This document shows, in pieces, positions 18,976 to 27,062 of a stretch of 41,514 bases of DNA. The notes under the pieces are model-generated. The model searched no databases, was not told the origin of the DNA, and worked only from the letters and a program-made list of their open reading frames with translations. The stretch comes from Bradyrhizobium sp. cir1 (GTDB lineage Bacteria > Pseudomonadota > Alphaproteobacteria > Rhizobiales > Xanthobacteraceae), in the NCBI RefSeq assembly GCF_014198245.1, contig NZ_JACIHE010000043.1, positions 1 through 41,514 of the forward strand, in the 5' to 3' direction. The stretch's first letter is position 1. The number at the start of each line of letters is the position of its first letter. A program made the position numbers and the translations under genes.

Positions 18976-20400
18976 ATGTTGAGGAACACGAAGCCCGTCT
19001 GGGGGCACGTTGAGGCTCATCAGTCGACGTTTTTCGATTTAAGCGACCGCATCTGGGATCATCCTGAACTGAACTACCAGGAGTTCTTTGCCCTGAGCGA
19101 GCACCGCCAGGCGCTCGCCTCAGAAGGGTTTTCGGTGACGGAGGCGTTAGCTGGGATTCCGACGGCCGTCATGGGCGAAGCAGGCAATGGTGGGCCCGTA
19201 ATCGCAATACTTGGCGAGTACGATGCGTTGCCGGGTCTGAGCCAGGTGTCTGGTGTCGCTTCAGAGCGACCTCTCGTTCCGGGTGGTTCAGGGCATGGCT
19301 GCGGCCACAATATGCTAGGCGCGGCCTCTCTCCTAGCCGCTGTCGCGGTCAAGGATTGGTTGAATGAGGCCGGGTTACCTGGCCGCGTACGCTATTACGG
19401 TTGCCCTGCGGAAGAGGGGGGATCCGCAAAAAGTTATCTGGTCCGTGCTGGCGCTTTCGACGACGTTGATGTGGCAATTTGCTGGCATCCTGCCGCCTTT
19501 ACCGGAGTTTCGCTTCCCGTTTCTTTGGCGTGTGTCGAGATGGAATTCACGTTCCGTGGTCGTGCAGCGCATGCGGCCGCGGTGCCTCATCTTGGCCGGA
19601 GCGCGCTTGACGCGGTGGAGCTTATGAATGTCGGCGTAAATTATATGCGCGAGCACATGCCATCTTCGGCGCGCGTCCATTACGCGCTCGTCGACGGGGG
19701 AGGCTTCGCGCCAAACGTAGTTCAGGCGCGGGCGGTTGTGCGCTACGCTATTAGAGCACGCAAACTCGACGACATGTGGGACTTACTGGAACGGGTCAAG
19801 AAAATTGCTGAGGGCGCGGCTCTTATGACCGAGACGAAAGTAGAAATAAAACAGCTGTCCGGAGAAGCGAACTTGGTGGCGAATAAGCCGCTGGAAGAAA
19901 GGATGCACGCAAACCTCGTTCAGTTGGGAAACCCCGGATTTGATCGGACAGACAGGGAGTTTGCGGAACAGATTCAGAAAACCCTGGCAGCGGAAGAAAT
20001 TCGTTCTTCCTACGAGCGCTTCGGATTGCCGCTCGGCTCCGAACCGCTGTGCGAACAAATTTACGAGCTGCCTGGCGTCTCAACCGAGGTCATCGCATCG
20101 ACTGACGTAGGGACTGTGAGCTGGGTTGTCCCTACGGTGCAGTGCCGGGTCGCGTGTTTTGCAGTCGGAACACCATACCATACGTGGCAGCTCGTTGCGC
20201 AGGGGAAATCGCCAGCCGCGCATAAGGGGGTAGCGCTCGCGGCTAAAGCCATGGCAGGTGTCGCTGCCGACGTCCTTTGCGATTTGGACCTGCTGTCCGC
20301 GGCAAAGGACGCGCTCAAGCAGTTTCGCGATCAAAATAGCTTCAGAAATCCAATTGGAATGAACGAGGAGCCGCCCCTCACAATGTCGGCTCCTCGTTAG
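18976..20400 (+). CDS. M20-family amidohydrolase (AbgB-like)
   Basis: 474 residues, close to the 481 of E. coli AbgB (p-aminobenzoyl-glutamate hydrolase subunit B). The metal site of the M20D/AbgB group is complete by eye: 'GHGCGH' (H107, H111), the acidic pair E146-E147 in 'CPAEEGG', H171 in 'CWHP', and a C-terminal histidine in 'GTPYHTWQ'. The lid and dimerisation domain runs from about 180 to 300 (FRGRAAHAAAVPH). The family hydrolyses N-acyl or N-aroyl amino acids. CGGAG lies about 7 bases before the ATG. It follows the importer and precedes a racemase-family enzyme by 26 bases. Its last codons form a perfect 12-base inverted repeat ending at the stop, so the C-terminal tail may be a recent extension. 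Confidence 0.9.
   Translation: MLRNTKPVWGHVEAHQSTFFDLSDRIWDHPELNYQEFFALSEHRQALASEGFSVTEALAGIPTAVMGEAGNGGPVIAILGEYDALPGLSQVSGVASERPLVPGGSGHGCGHNMLGAASLLAAVAVKDWLNEAGLPGRVRYYGCPAEEGGSAKSYLVRAGAFDDVDVAICWHPAAFTGVSLPVSLACVEMEFTFRGRAAHAAAVPHLGRSALDAVELMNVGVNYMREHMPSSARVHYALVDGGGFAPNVVQARAVVRYAIRARKLDDMWDLLERVKKIAEGAALMTETKVEIKQLSGEANLVANKPLEERMHANLVQLGNPGFDRTDREFAEQIQKTLAAEEIRSSYERFGLPLGSEPLCEQIYELPGVSTEVIASTDVGTVSWVVPTVQCRVACFAVGTPYHTWQLVAQGKSPAAHKGVALAAKAMAGVAADVLCDLDLLSAAKDALKQFRDQNSFRNPIGMNEEPPLTMSAPR
20362..20398 (+). repeat. Perfect 12-base inverted repeat at the 3' end of the M20 gene
   Basis: AACGAGGAGCCG (20362-20373) is exactly complementary to CGGCTCCTCGTT (20387-20398) around a 13-base loop. 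The second arm runs into the TAG stop (20398-20400). It lies inside the coding end and 29 bases before the next start. It may regulate translational coupling, or act as a processing or partial termination signal. Confidence 0.75.
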
Positions 20401-20426
20401 CGCTCTAAATTTGAGAGTGACCTATA

Positions 20427-21104
20427 ATGGCTGAAAAAACATTGGGCATTCTTGAGCTCGAGAATGAGCCGGTTAAGCATCCCGGGTTTCTCGCGGGCCC
20501 TGGAACATTTCGTTTTCCTGTCAAGCGCGTAAAGGTTCTGGGCGCAACGGCACGAAAGGTCACCGAGGGCGACAAATCGGTCAAGCACGAGTACATCAAG
20601 TGCGCTCGCCAATTGGAAAGCGAAGGGGTCTCTGCGATCATCGCGAATTGTGGCTTCGCCGGGGTATTTCAGGCCGAAGTATCCGCCGCCGTGTCGATAC
20701 CAGTTGCCCTCTCAAGCCTCTTGTTTGTGCCGTTTGTCGCTCAAACCGTGCCACTAGGCCGTAAGGTTGGTATTCTCACCTACGATGCCAGCAAGCTAAC
20801 AGAAGATCACTTTGAGGCTGCGGGATGGTCATCCACCGACATCGATATCTCCGTAGCGGGAATTGAAGGCAGCGACTCATGGCGGCGGTTGCTCGAGCCT
20901 GTCCCTGACATCGAGCCGACTGAACTTATCAAGGATGTAATGAATACGGTGAAGGCGCTCTTGAAGGCCGAACCTAGTATAGCGGCGTTCGTATTTGAGT
21001 GCACTGGCTTTCCAATCGCATCGGAAGCGGTTCGGCGCGAAACTGGTTTGCGCGTGGCCGATTGCGTCGGCTTGGCAAAGATGCTGATCGAAATGAGTTC
21101 ATAG
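20427..21104 (+). CDS. Asp/Glu/hydantoin racemase-family enzyme
   Basis: 225 residues. The fold family includes aspartate/glutamate and hydantoin racemases, maleate isomerase and arylmalonate decarboxylase. Both catalytic cysteines are present, C75 in 'NCGFAG' and C192 in 'ECTGFP'. This argues for a two-base racemase or isomerase; arylmalonate decarboxylase keeps only one cysteine. The start at 20427 has only a weak GAGAGTGA upstream, and coupling to the M20 gene (26-base gap) may help. In context it could invert the stereocentre of the amino- or carboxylic acid freed by the M20 hydrolase before CoA activation. The substrate is not known. Confidence 0.82.
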   Translation: MAEKTLGILELENEPVKHPGFLAGPGTFRFPVKRVKVLGATARKVTEGDKSVKHEYIKCARQLESEGVSAIIANCGFAGVFQAEVSAAVSIPVALSSLLFVPFVAQTVPLGRKVGILTYDASKLTEDHFEAAGWSSTDIDISVAGIEGSDSWRRLLEPVPDIEPTELIKDVMNTVKALLKAEPSIAAFVFECTGFPIASEAVRRETGLRVADCVGLAKMLIEMSS

Positions 21105-21255
21105 AAGTACCGGCTTCGAAGCTCGTGGCAGAGCGGCTCCATTGAGGCCAGATGGGGCCGTACGCGTCGATCAGAGATGTTAGCCGATCGGATTGTTCGT
21201 TTCCGAGTAGCAGACCTTCCCACACCTCCATTCCGAATATCAAGGTTGCATTTGC

Positions 21256-22398
21256 ATGAGACAGGCCCTTCAAGGAATTACCGTTGTTGCGGTGGAACAA
21301 GCGGTCGCTGCGCCCTATGCTTCCTCCCGTCTCGCGGATGCCGGTGCTCGTGTCATCAAGGTTGAACGACCCGAGGGGGACTTCGCGCGAAATTACGATA
21401 ACCTCGTAAATGGCCAGAGCGCGTATTTCGTTTGGTTGAACCGCGGCAAGGAATCGATCTGCCTTGATCTCACAGTTGAGCAAGATCGCTCAGTTCTCGA
21501 TGCTATGATCACGAAAGCGGACGTTTTCATTCAGAATCTAAAGCCTGGCAGCATCAGCAAGCTTGGCTTCGGCTCCGCAGATCTTCGCAAGCGGTTTCCT
21601 CGCTTAATAACGTGTGACATTTCCGGATTCGGCAGTGGCGGTGCCCTGTCGCATTTGAAGGCATATGATCTGATTGTGCAGGGCGAGACCGGGCTATGTG
21701 CTATCACTGGGACAACGGATGGTCCGTCGCGTGTCGGCGTTTCGGTGTGCGATATATCGGCCGGTATGACTGCGTTAAGCGCAATTTTGCAAGCGCTGCT
21801 CCTGCGCGAACGCACTGGGGAAGGAACGACTATTCAGGTATCTCTTTTCGATGCGATCGCGGATTGGATGAATGTTCCGGTCCTCCAGTTCGATTATAGC
21901 GGCTATCACACCGTGCGAGCGGGCGTGAATCACCCGTCGCTAGCGCCATATGGCGCCTACCGCTGCGCCGACGGCAAGCAAATCATCTTCTCCGTTCAAA
22001 ATGATCGCGAGTGGGTGAGTTTCTGCAGCAAATTCCTCAAGCGACCAGAACTTGTTCGCCAGTCCGGTTTTGCCGACAATATGGAGCGAATCCGGAACCG
22101 GGGCGCTTTGGATGAAATCGTCGTTGATCGTTTCGCGCAAATGTCCGGCGACGAAGCGATGAGACAGTTGGAGGCTGCTGGCTTGGCCTATGGGAGGCTC
22201 AACCAGATAGAGGACGTCTGCCAGCATCCCCATCTCCGACGGGTATCGGTTTGTACCCCGGAAGGCGACGTCCACGTAATAGCGCCAGCTGCGATTGTTG
22301 CGGAAGAGAAGGCCCCCGCGTTGCGACCTGTGCCTGCTCGTGGAGCCCATACAGAATTATTGCGGAGAGAGTTTGGCAGGCCTCCACAGCGTGCATAG
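21256..22398 (+). CDS. Class III CoA-transferase (CaiB/BaiF/Frc family)
   Basis: 380 residues. The start is the ATG at 21256, preceded by AAGG. The N-terminal Rossmann part reads 'ITVVAVEQAVAAPYASSRLADAGARVIKVE' in blocks, followed by the family motif 'LNRGKESICLDL'. The catalytic aspartate that forms the acyl-anhydride is D166 in 'VSVCDISAG', as in formyl-CoA transferase. A 380-residue length is usual for the family. These enzymes move CoA from one carboxylate to another, with no ATP cost. It lies 151 bases after the racemase gene on the same strand and is the natural activating step for the catabolic product of the M24/M20 enzymes. The CoA donor and acceptor are unknown. Confidence 0.9.
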   Translation: MRQALQGITVVAVEQAVAAPYASSRLADAGARVIKVERPEGDFARNYDNLVNGQSAYFVWLNRGKESICLDLTVEQDRSVLDAMITKADVFIQNLKPGSISKLGFGSADLRKRFPRLITCDISGFGSGGALSHLKAYDLIVQGETGLCAITGTTDGPSRVGVSVCDISAGMTALSAILQALLLRERTGEGTTIQVSLFDAIADWMNVPVLQFDYSGYHTVRAGVNHPSLAPYGAYRCADGKQIIFSVQNDREWVSFCSKFLKRPELVRQSGFADNMERIRNRGALDEIVVDRFAQMSGDEAMRQLEAAGLAYGRLNQIEDVCQHPHLRRVSVCTPEGDVHVIAPAAIVAEEKAPALRPVPARGAHTELLRREFGRPPQRA

Positions 22399-22924
22399 AG
22401 GTCGCTCACGGACCTACACTTTGTGTTGTTGGTGCAAGCTGAGCGAGAACGCGGGCTAGCGCAGCTGTAGCTCGCTCGGAGTGAGACTCGTGCCCCTGCT
22501 GAGCGGACATGGATCTATGGGCGCCCCGTCGGATGTGGACATAGCAGAGACAACAGTCTGATTAATTCCGTCGAAAAGTGGGCTGGAGTGCAGAACTTAG
22601 GCTTCAAAGCACGCTCGTTGCTCGAATACGCGTGGGATCTGGTGCAATGTTTGCGATGTAGACTAAACTTGATCCGGTTTTTCGCCATTGGCCACCGACA
22701 TCGGAGAAAACGTCTATCCGGGTTTGGTGCTCCTGACCTTGCAAAGGGCGCGTGACGCAGCCATGGCCTGGCAAGGATGATAACTTCAGCGATGAAAATC
22801 TAAGGAGGCATGCACCTCGGGACTTCACCGCTGAAGGATGGGGAATGCAACCATCCGCCGATGTCAGCTCCCGCCAAATCCATCAGCGGACCTAACACAG
22901 CACGTCGCAACAGGAGTTCGTTAA
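22399..22924. other. Intergenic region before the thiolase
   Basis: 526 bases with no supportable gene on either strand. It probably holds the thiolase promoter. Confidence 0.4.
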
Positions 22925-24112
22925 GTGATCGACGCCGTCATTGTTTCCACCGCCCGCACTCCAATCGGCAAGGCTTATCGTGGCGCCCTCAACACAACCG
23001 GGGGCTCAACTCTCCTCGGGCATGCGATCCGCGAGGCCGTTGCCCGCGCCAAAGTCGATCCGAGCGAGGTTGAGGATGTCGTAATGGGCGTGGCTATGCA
23101 GCAGGGCGCAACCGGCTACAACATCGCGCGTACCGCGTTGCTGCGCGCGCGGCTCCCCGTAAGTGTCGCGGGAACGACGATCGATCGCCAGTGTGCTTCG
23201 GGCCTTCAGGCTATCGCGCTCGCGGCGCGTTCGGTGATCTTCGATGGCGTTGAGATCGCCGTCGGTGGCGGCGGCGAATCGATCTCTCTCGTGCAGAACG
23301 ACAAGATGAACGCGTTCCACGCCCAGGATCCGGCGCTGCTGGAGCTCAAAAGAGACGTCTACATGCCCATGATCGACACTGCCGAGATCGTGGCAAAGCG
23401 CTACAACATCTCGCGCGAGAAGCAAGACGAGTATGCGCTGGAGAGCCAGCGCCGCACAGCGGCGGCCAAACAAGCCGGCAAATTCAAGGACGAGCTCGCG
23501 CCGATCACGACCAAGATGGCTGTGACGGACAAGACCACCGGCGAAGTCTCGCTCAAGGATGTCACACTGTCGCAGGACGAGGGCCCGCGCCCCGAAACCA
23601 CGGCCGAAGGCCTCGCCGGCCTCAAGCCGGTGCGCGGCGAAGGCTTTAGCATCACCGCTGGCAATGCCAGCCAGCTCTCGGACGGCGCCTCGGCGTGTGT
23701 CATCATGAGCGACACGGAAGCCGCCAAGCGCGGCCTCAAGCCGCTCGGTATCTTCCGTGGCTTCGTCTCCGCGGGCTGCGAGCCGGACGAGATGGGCATT
23801 GGCCCGGTGTTTGCGGTGCCGCGGCTTCTCAAGCGCCATGGCCTTAAGGTTGACGACATCGGCCTCTGGGAATTGAACGAGGCGTTCGCGGTGCAGGTGC
23901 TTTACTGCCGCGACAAGCTCGGCATTGATCCGGAGAGGATTAACGTCGATGGCGGCGCGATCGCGGTTGGCCATCCCTACGGGATGTCGGGCGCGCGGCT
24001 GACCGGCCACGCTTTGATCGAAGGCCGCCGCCGCAAGGCCAAGTACGCCGTCGTCACCATGTGCGTTGGCGGCGGCATGGGAGCCGCTAGCCTGTTCGAG
24101 GTCAACCAATAA
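22925..24112 (+). CDS. Acetyl-CoA C-acyltransferase (thiolase)
   Basis: 395 residues. The start is GTG at 22925, with AGGAG about 9 bases upstream. The three thiolase active-site motifs are intact: the nucleophile C90 in 'DRQCASG', the 'NEAFA' block at 318-322, H350 in 'GGAIAVGHPYG', and C380 in 'VTMCVGGGMG'. It cleaves 3-ketoacyl-CoA with CoA, or condenses acyl-CoA units in reverse. Length and motifs fit the degradative thiolases or acetoacetyl-CoA thiolases. Its third codon positions are clearly richer in G and C than those of the flanking binding-protein genes, so it may have a different history. It could finish beta-oxidation of the CoA ester made nearby, or handle acetoacetyl-CoA from carnitine cleavage. 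Confidence 0.93.
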   Translation: MIDAVIVSTARTPIGKAYRGALNTTGGSTLLGHAIREAVARAKVDPSEVEDVVMGVAMQQGATGYNIARTALLRARLPVSVAGTTIDRQCASGLQAIALAARSVIFDGVEIAVGGGGESISLVQNDKMNAFHAQDPALLELKRDVYMPMIDTAEIVAKRYNISREKQDEYALESQRRTAAAKQAGKFKDELAPITTKMAVTDKTTGEVSLKDVTLSQDEGPRPETTAEGLAGLKPVRGEGFSITAGNASQLSDGASACVIMSDTEAAKRGLKPLGIFRGFVSAGCEPDEMGIGPVFAVPRLLKRHGLKVDDIGLWELNEAFAVQVLYCRDKLGIDPERINVDGGAIAVGHPYGMSGARLTGHALIEGRRRKAKYAVVTMCVGGGMGAASLFEVNQ

Positions 24113-24600
24113 TGTGTTAGTCGAAGGCATTCGCGGAAACGCGATGGACCCGGAATCGCGCGCACGCAACGTTGGACTCCGGGTTCGCTCCGTGTGTGCC
24201 CGGATTTAAGCCGGGCTCATAAAGAATCGCCACTTGCTGCTGAGCGGTCTAGCAACGGCCTCAGATCTCCACTCTAGTGGAGGCGACACCGGAGTGGCTG
24301 ACTAGGCCTTCAACATTGTTCGCGCCGTTCCCTTACCCCGCCGCCGGTATTCGGTGAGTCGACGAGTAGATCTCGGTCGCGAGGGGCGATCGCAGATCTC
24401 GTCATCGCAACCGCGTTGGATACCATTTTCGGCTGCGCAAGACTGTGTGTCTCAAACAGCGGAATCGCGCCGGGCCCGAAAGCGGGTCGGACAGCACGAA
24501 TCGAGAACCAGAGTCCGTGGAAGATGCGGTACCAAAAGCGATCAGCAGCATAAATGCAATTCAGACTCGAACGATCTAATTGTCGAGGCTAGTCACCGAA
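24113..24600. other. Convergent intergenic region with palindromic repeat
   Basis: Lies between the converging thiolase and binding-protein copy 2. It holds nested inverted repeats listed separately and no gene that I can support. Confidence 0.5.
24148..24216. repeat. Palindromic intergenic repeat, REP-like
   Basis: ACCCGGA (24148-24154) pairs with TCCGGGT (24178-24184), followed by GCCCGG (24198-24203) pairing with CCGGGC (24211-24216). Elements with 'ggactccgggttcgc' and a second CCGGG stem are, from memory, common between Bradyrhizobium genes. It could also aid termination of the thiolase transcript. The family assignment is inference. Confidence 0.45.
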
Positions 24601-25653
24601 TCAACTTCGAATAATTTTATTCACGCGCTCAATTCGTGAACTGCGGTCCGCAATCCACCTTTGCCAATCAACTTTCTTTATTAAGCCAGCGCGCTCAGGG
24701 GAGGTGAACAGGAGGTCTTTGCGAAGCTCGTCTGGGACGTTTACGTCGGTCGGTACTTCATACCGCATTGCGTAGGGTATTCCGAGGATCCCTTGATCGG
24801 AGAGCAACTGGTCTGCGAACGCATGCCCTGCTTCCGGATACTTCATTCCTTTGACAATGTTCATAAAACTGGTGACCGCATAAACGCCTTTCGACGGGAC
24901 AACAGTTTCGATGGGAGTGCCCGCAGTGCGAAGTCTGTAGGCACTCCCCGCCCAGAACATGCCTGCATAGACTTCTTCGCTCTGAAACATCTGTAATTCA
25001 GCGACGCTTGTCTGTGCGAGCGCAACAATATTAGGCTTCGCGGCAGTCAGCATCTTGAACGCCGGTTCCATATCCGAAATCGAGCCACCATTTTCCTCGG
25101 CCAGGCCAAGAAGATACAGACTGCTGGTGTCGAGGGTTGGAGCCGGAATAACTGCGCGCTCCTTGAGATCAGGTCGCGCAATATCCGAGTACGACGTAAG
25201 CGGCGTTCGGATATATCTTGAGTTGTAAACAGGAACCACGGATGCAACGGCGAATGGCACACCGTAATCGCGGAATTCGCGGAACCCGGGACGGATCCGC
25301 TTTACGTTCGGAACGTCCGACTCCTTGATCTCCTCTATGCGGCCTGCCTTGAGAAGTTCGACCATGTAAGGACTGTCGGCCTGAAACAGATCGAATGGTG
25401 GATCGTCCTTGTTCGCGATCAACTTAATGATGTCCGCTGACTGAGTGCCGGGGACGAACTGCACTTTCAGCCCATACTTCTCTTCGAGCGGCGCGGCCAC
25501 TGTCTTTGTAAGACCCTCGTCCCAACCGCCGCCGAATCCGTTTATGCGCAATGTAATACCAGAAAATTTCTTAGATTGAGCATGAACATAGGGTGCAGCC
25601 AAAGCGCTGGCTGCGGCCGCGCTCGTGATCCTTAGAAATGTTCGCCTTTTCAT
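24601..25653 (-). CDS. ABC transporter periplasmic binding protein (polyamine/PotD-type), copy 2
   Basis: 350 residues, exactly the length of copy 1 at 14670-15722, and the two align end to end without gaps and with most residues the same. The Tat-type leader is 'MKRRTFLRI' followed by an alanine-rich hydrophobic stretch ending near 'VHAQS'. The mature segments 'GFGGGWDEGL', 'NKDDPPFDLF', 'TPLTSYSDIARPDL' and 'DWQRWIADRSSR' are those of copy 1. The ATG at 25653 has AGGGGG about 7 bases upstream. No permease or ATPase follows, so the protein either feeds the importer at 15.8-18.6 kb or is an orphan. Differences between copies sit in places such as the 200-260 region, so ligand range may differ. 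Confidence 0.9.
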   Translation of the reverse strand: MKRRTFLRITSAAAASALAAPYVHAQSKKFSGITLRINGFGGGWDEGLTKTVAAPLEEKYGLKVQFVPGTQSADIIKLIANKDDPPFDLFQADSPYMVELLKAGRIEEIKESDVPNVKRIRPGFREFRDYGVPFAVASVVPVYNSRYIRTPLTSYSDIARPDLKERAVIPAPTLDTSSLYLLGLAEENGGSISDMEPAFKMLTAAKPNIVALAQTSVAELQMFQSEEVYAGMFWAGSAYRLRTAGTPIETVVPSKGVYAVTSFMNIVKGMKYPEAGHAFADQLLSDQGILGIPYAMRYEVPTDVNVPDELRKDLLFTSPERAGLIKKVDWQRWIADRSSRIERVNKIIRS

Positions 25654-26158
25654 TTCCGCCCCCTTGTTTCTCTCGGCAAGGATAGCACCGACGTGCTCCT
25701 TGGCGCGTCGAACTACCTTCCTGCTGTTAGGCCCGCCGCCTCCCATCGAGCTGGAACAAACGTTGCAGTTCTCGCGCACTGGGATTGACTAAAAGTCGTC
25801 CTCGCTTAGCAGAAATGCTGCGTCTCAGGGCAAAAGGTGAAGCATTCGTTTCAGAGGTTAGCCAACGTACTCGCTGCCGGCTCGAACTACTTTCGCTGAC
25901 GAAAAACCGAAGTTATGACCCTGCGAAGGGGCCGGAGTGATTATCGATTGGGCATTTCTGGTTGCTTTACGTGTGCCGCGAGGTTGATGAAGCAAAAATC
26001 CGAGATTCGACCTTTGAGCGCAGAATTACTGCTTCCCTGCGGGGATAATGACCAAATTCAAATTCCTCGGGCCGGTAGTAATCATGCAACGTGAAACTAT
26101 CGTGGATCGGGCTTGCCCTTGCGACGGTTGAGCCTTCAGGAAATTGAGAGGGTAGGGG
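25654..26158. other. Divergent intergenic region, shared control region of binding protein 2 and BKACE
   Basis: 505 bases between divergent genes. It must contain both promoters. It also holds the 25785-25848 sequence that is similar to 32372-32435. I found no gene. Confidence 0.45.
25785..25848. repeat. Degenerate repeat, copy A
   Basis: This 64-base stretch resembles 32372-32435: both start TTGACTAAAA, contain AGAAAT.CTGCGT near the middle, and share AAAAG.TGAAGC near the end, with small indels. It may be the end of an unidentified transposon or a diverged regulatory element. The function is unknown. Confidence 0.5.
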
Positions 26159-27049
26159 ATGATCTCTGAGGTGTTCATCACTTGTGCGGTTACGGGCGGC
26201 GGAGTTTCGGTGGGGAGCCCACATGTGCCGGTCACGCCGGAGCAGATCGCCAACTCGGCCATTGAGGCGACGCGTGCCGGAGCTGCGGTTGTGCATATTC
26301 ATGTGCGGAATCCCGAGACCGGGCGGGGCTCGCGTGATCCGGCGCTGTTTCGTGACGTCGTGCGCCGCATTCGGGCGTCGGACGTGAACCCAGTGATCAA
26401 CCTCACGGCGGGAATGGGCGGCGACATTGTGCTGGGTGGGGCGGAGTCTCCCCTGCCGTTGGACCCGGGGACCGACATGGTGGGGGCGCTGGAGCGTTTG
26501 GTCCACGTGGAGGAACTGCGGCCCGAGATCTGCACGTTGGATTGTGGGTCCATGAACTTTGCCACCCGCAACGAGTACATCATGGCCAACACTCCCGGGG
26601 CTCTGCGTGCGATGGCTGCGCGCGTGAAGGAGCTCGGTGTTCGTCCTGAGCTCGAGGTGTTCGATGCCGGTCATCTTGTGATGGTGCGCGATCTAATTGA
26701 AGCTGGGCTCATCGATGATCCGCCGCTGATCCAGCTGTGCATGGGAATTCGCTACGGTGCGCCGGACGATCCGACCACGCTAATGGCCCTGGTGCACCGA
26801 CTGCCCCCGCGCGCGATTTACTCGGCCTTTTCAGTCGGGCGGATGCAGCTTCCGTACGTGGCTATGGCGCCGCTGGTGGGGGCGAACGTTCGGGTAGGAT
26901 TGGAGGACAATCTGTACCTTTCCCGCGGGCGGCTAGCGACCAATGCCGAGCTCGTGGAGCGGGCGGTGCAGATCCTTGACCGGATGGGGGTGCGGGTGAT
27001 GAGCCCGGATGAAGTTCGTGAGAAGCTCGCGCTGCGGACCCATGGGTGA
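26159..27049 (+). CDS. Beta-keto acid cleavage enzyme (BKACE), probable 3-dehydrocarnitine cleavage
   Basis: 296 residues of the BKACE (DUF849) TIM-barrel family. The zinc-binding histidines are H46 and H48 in 'VVHIHVRNPETG', at the same positions as in the 3-keto-5-aminohexanoate cleavage enzyme. In that enzyme E14 lies in an 'ITGAE' motif; here the segment is 'VTGGG', a change that suits a different substrate subgroup. BKACEs split a beta-keto acid with acetyl-CoA into acetoacetate and a CoA ester. Because the next gene is an L-carnitine dehydrogenase fused to a thioesterase, the likely substrate is 3-dehydrocarnitine, giving betainyl-CoA and acetoacetate. The start has an AGGG-rich leader. 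Its GC is higher than that of the binding-protein genes nearby, so it was perhaps acquired with its partner. Confidence 0.88.
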   Translation: MISEVFITCAVTGGGVSVGSPHVPVTPEQIANSAIEATRAGAAVVHIHVRNPETGRGSRDPALFRDVVRRIRASDVNPVINLTAGMGGDIVLGGAESPLPLDPGTDMVGALERLVHVEELRPEICTLDCGSMNFATRNEYIMANTPGALRAMAARVKELGVRPELEVFDAGHLVMVRDLIEAGLIDDPPLIQLCMGIRYGAPDDPTTLMALVHRLPPRAIYSAFSVGRMQLPYVAMAPLVGANVRVGLEDNLYLSRGRLATNAELVERAVQILDRMGVRVMSPDEVREKLALRTHG

Positions 27050-27062
27050 GGTTTCAGAGCTC

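Noticed and set aside
23006..24169. Long minus-strand open frame of 387 codons
   Set aside because: It is the antisense shadow of the GC-rich thiolase gene, rich in Arg, Ala and His with no family features.
24118..24230. tRNA-like stem structure after the thiolase
   Set aside because: It has a GGGTTCGC-like loop but no cloverleaf, anticodon arm or CCA-side acceptor pairing.
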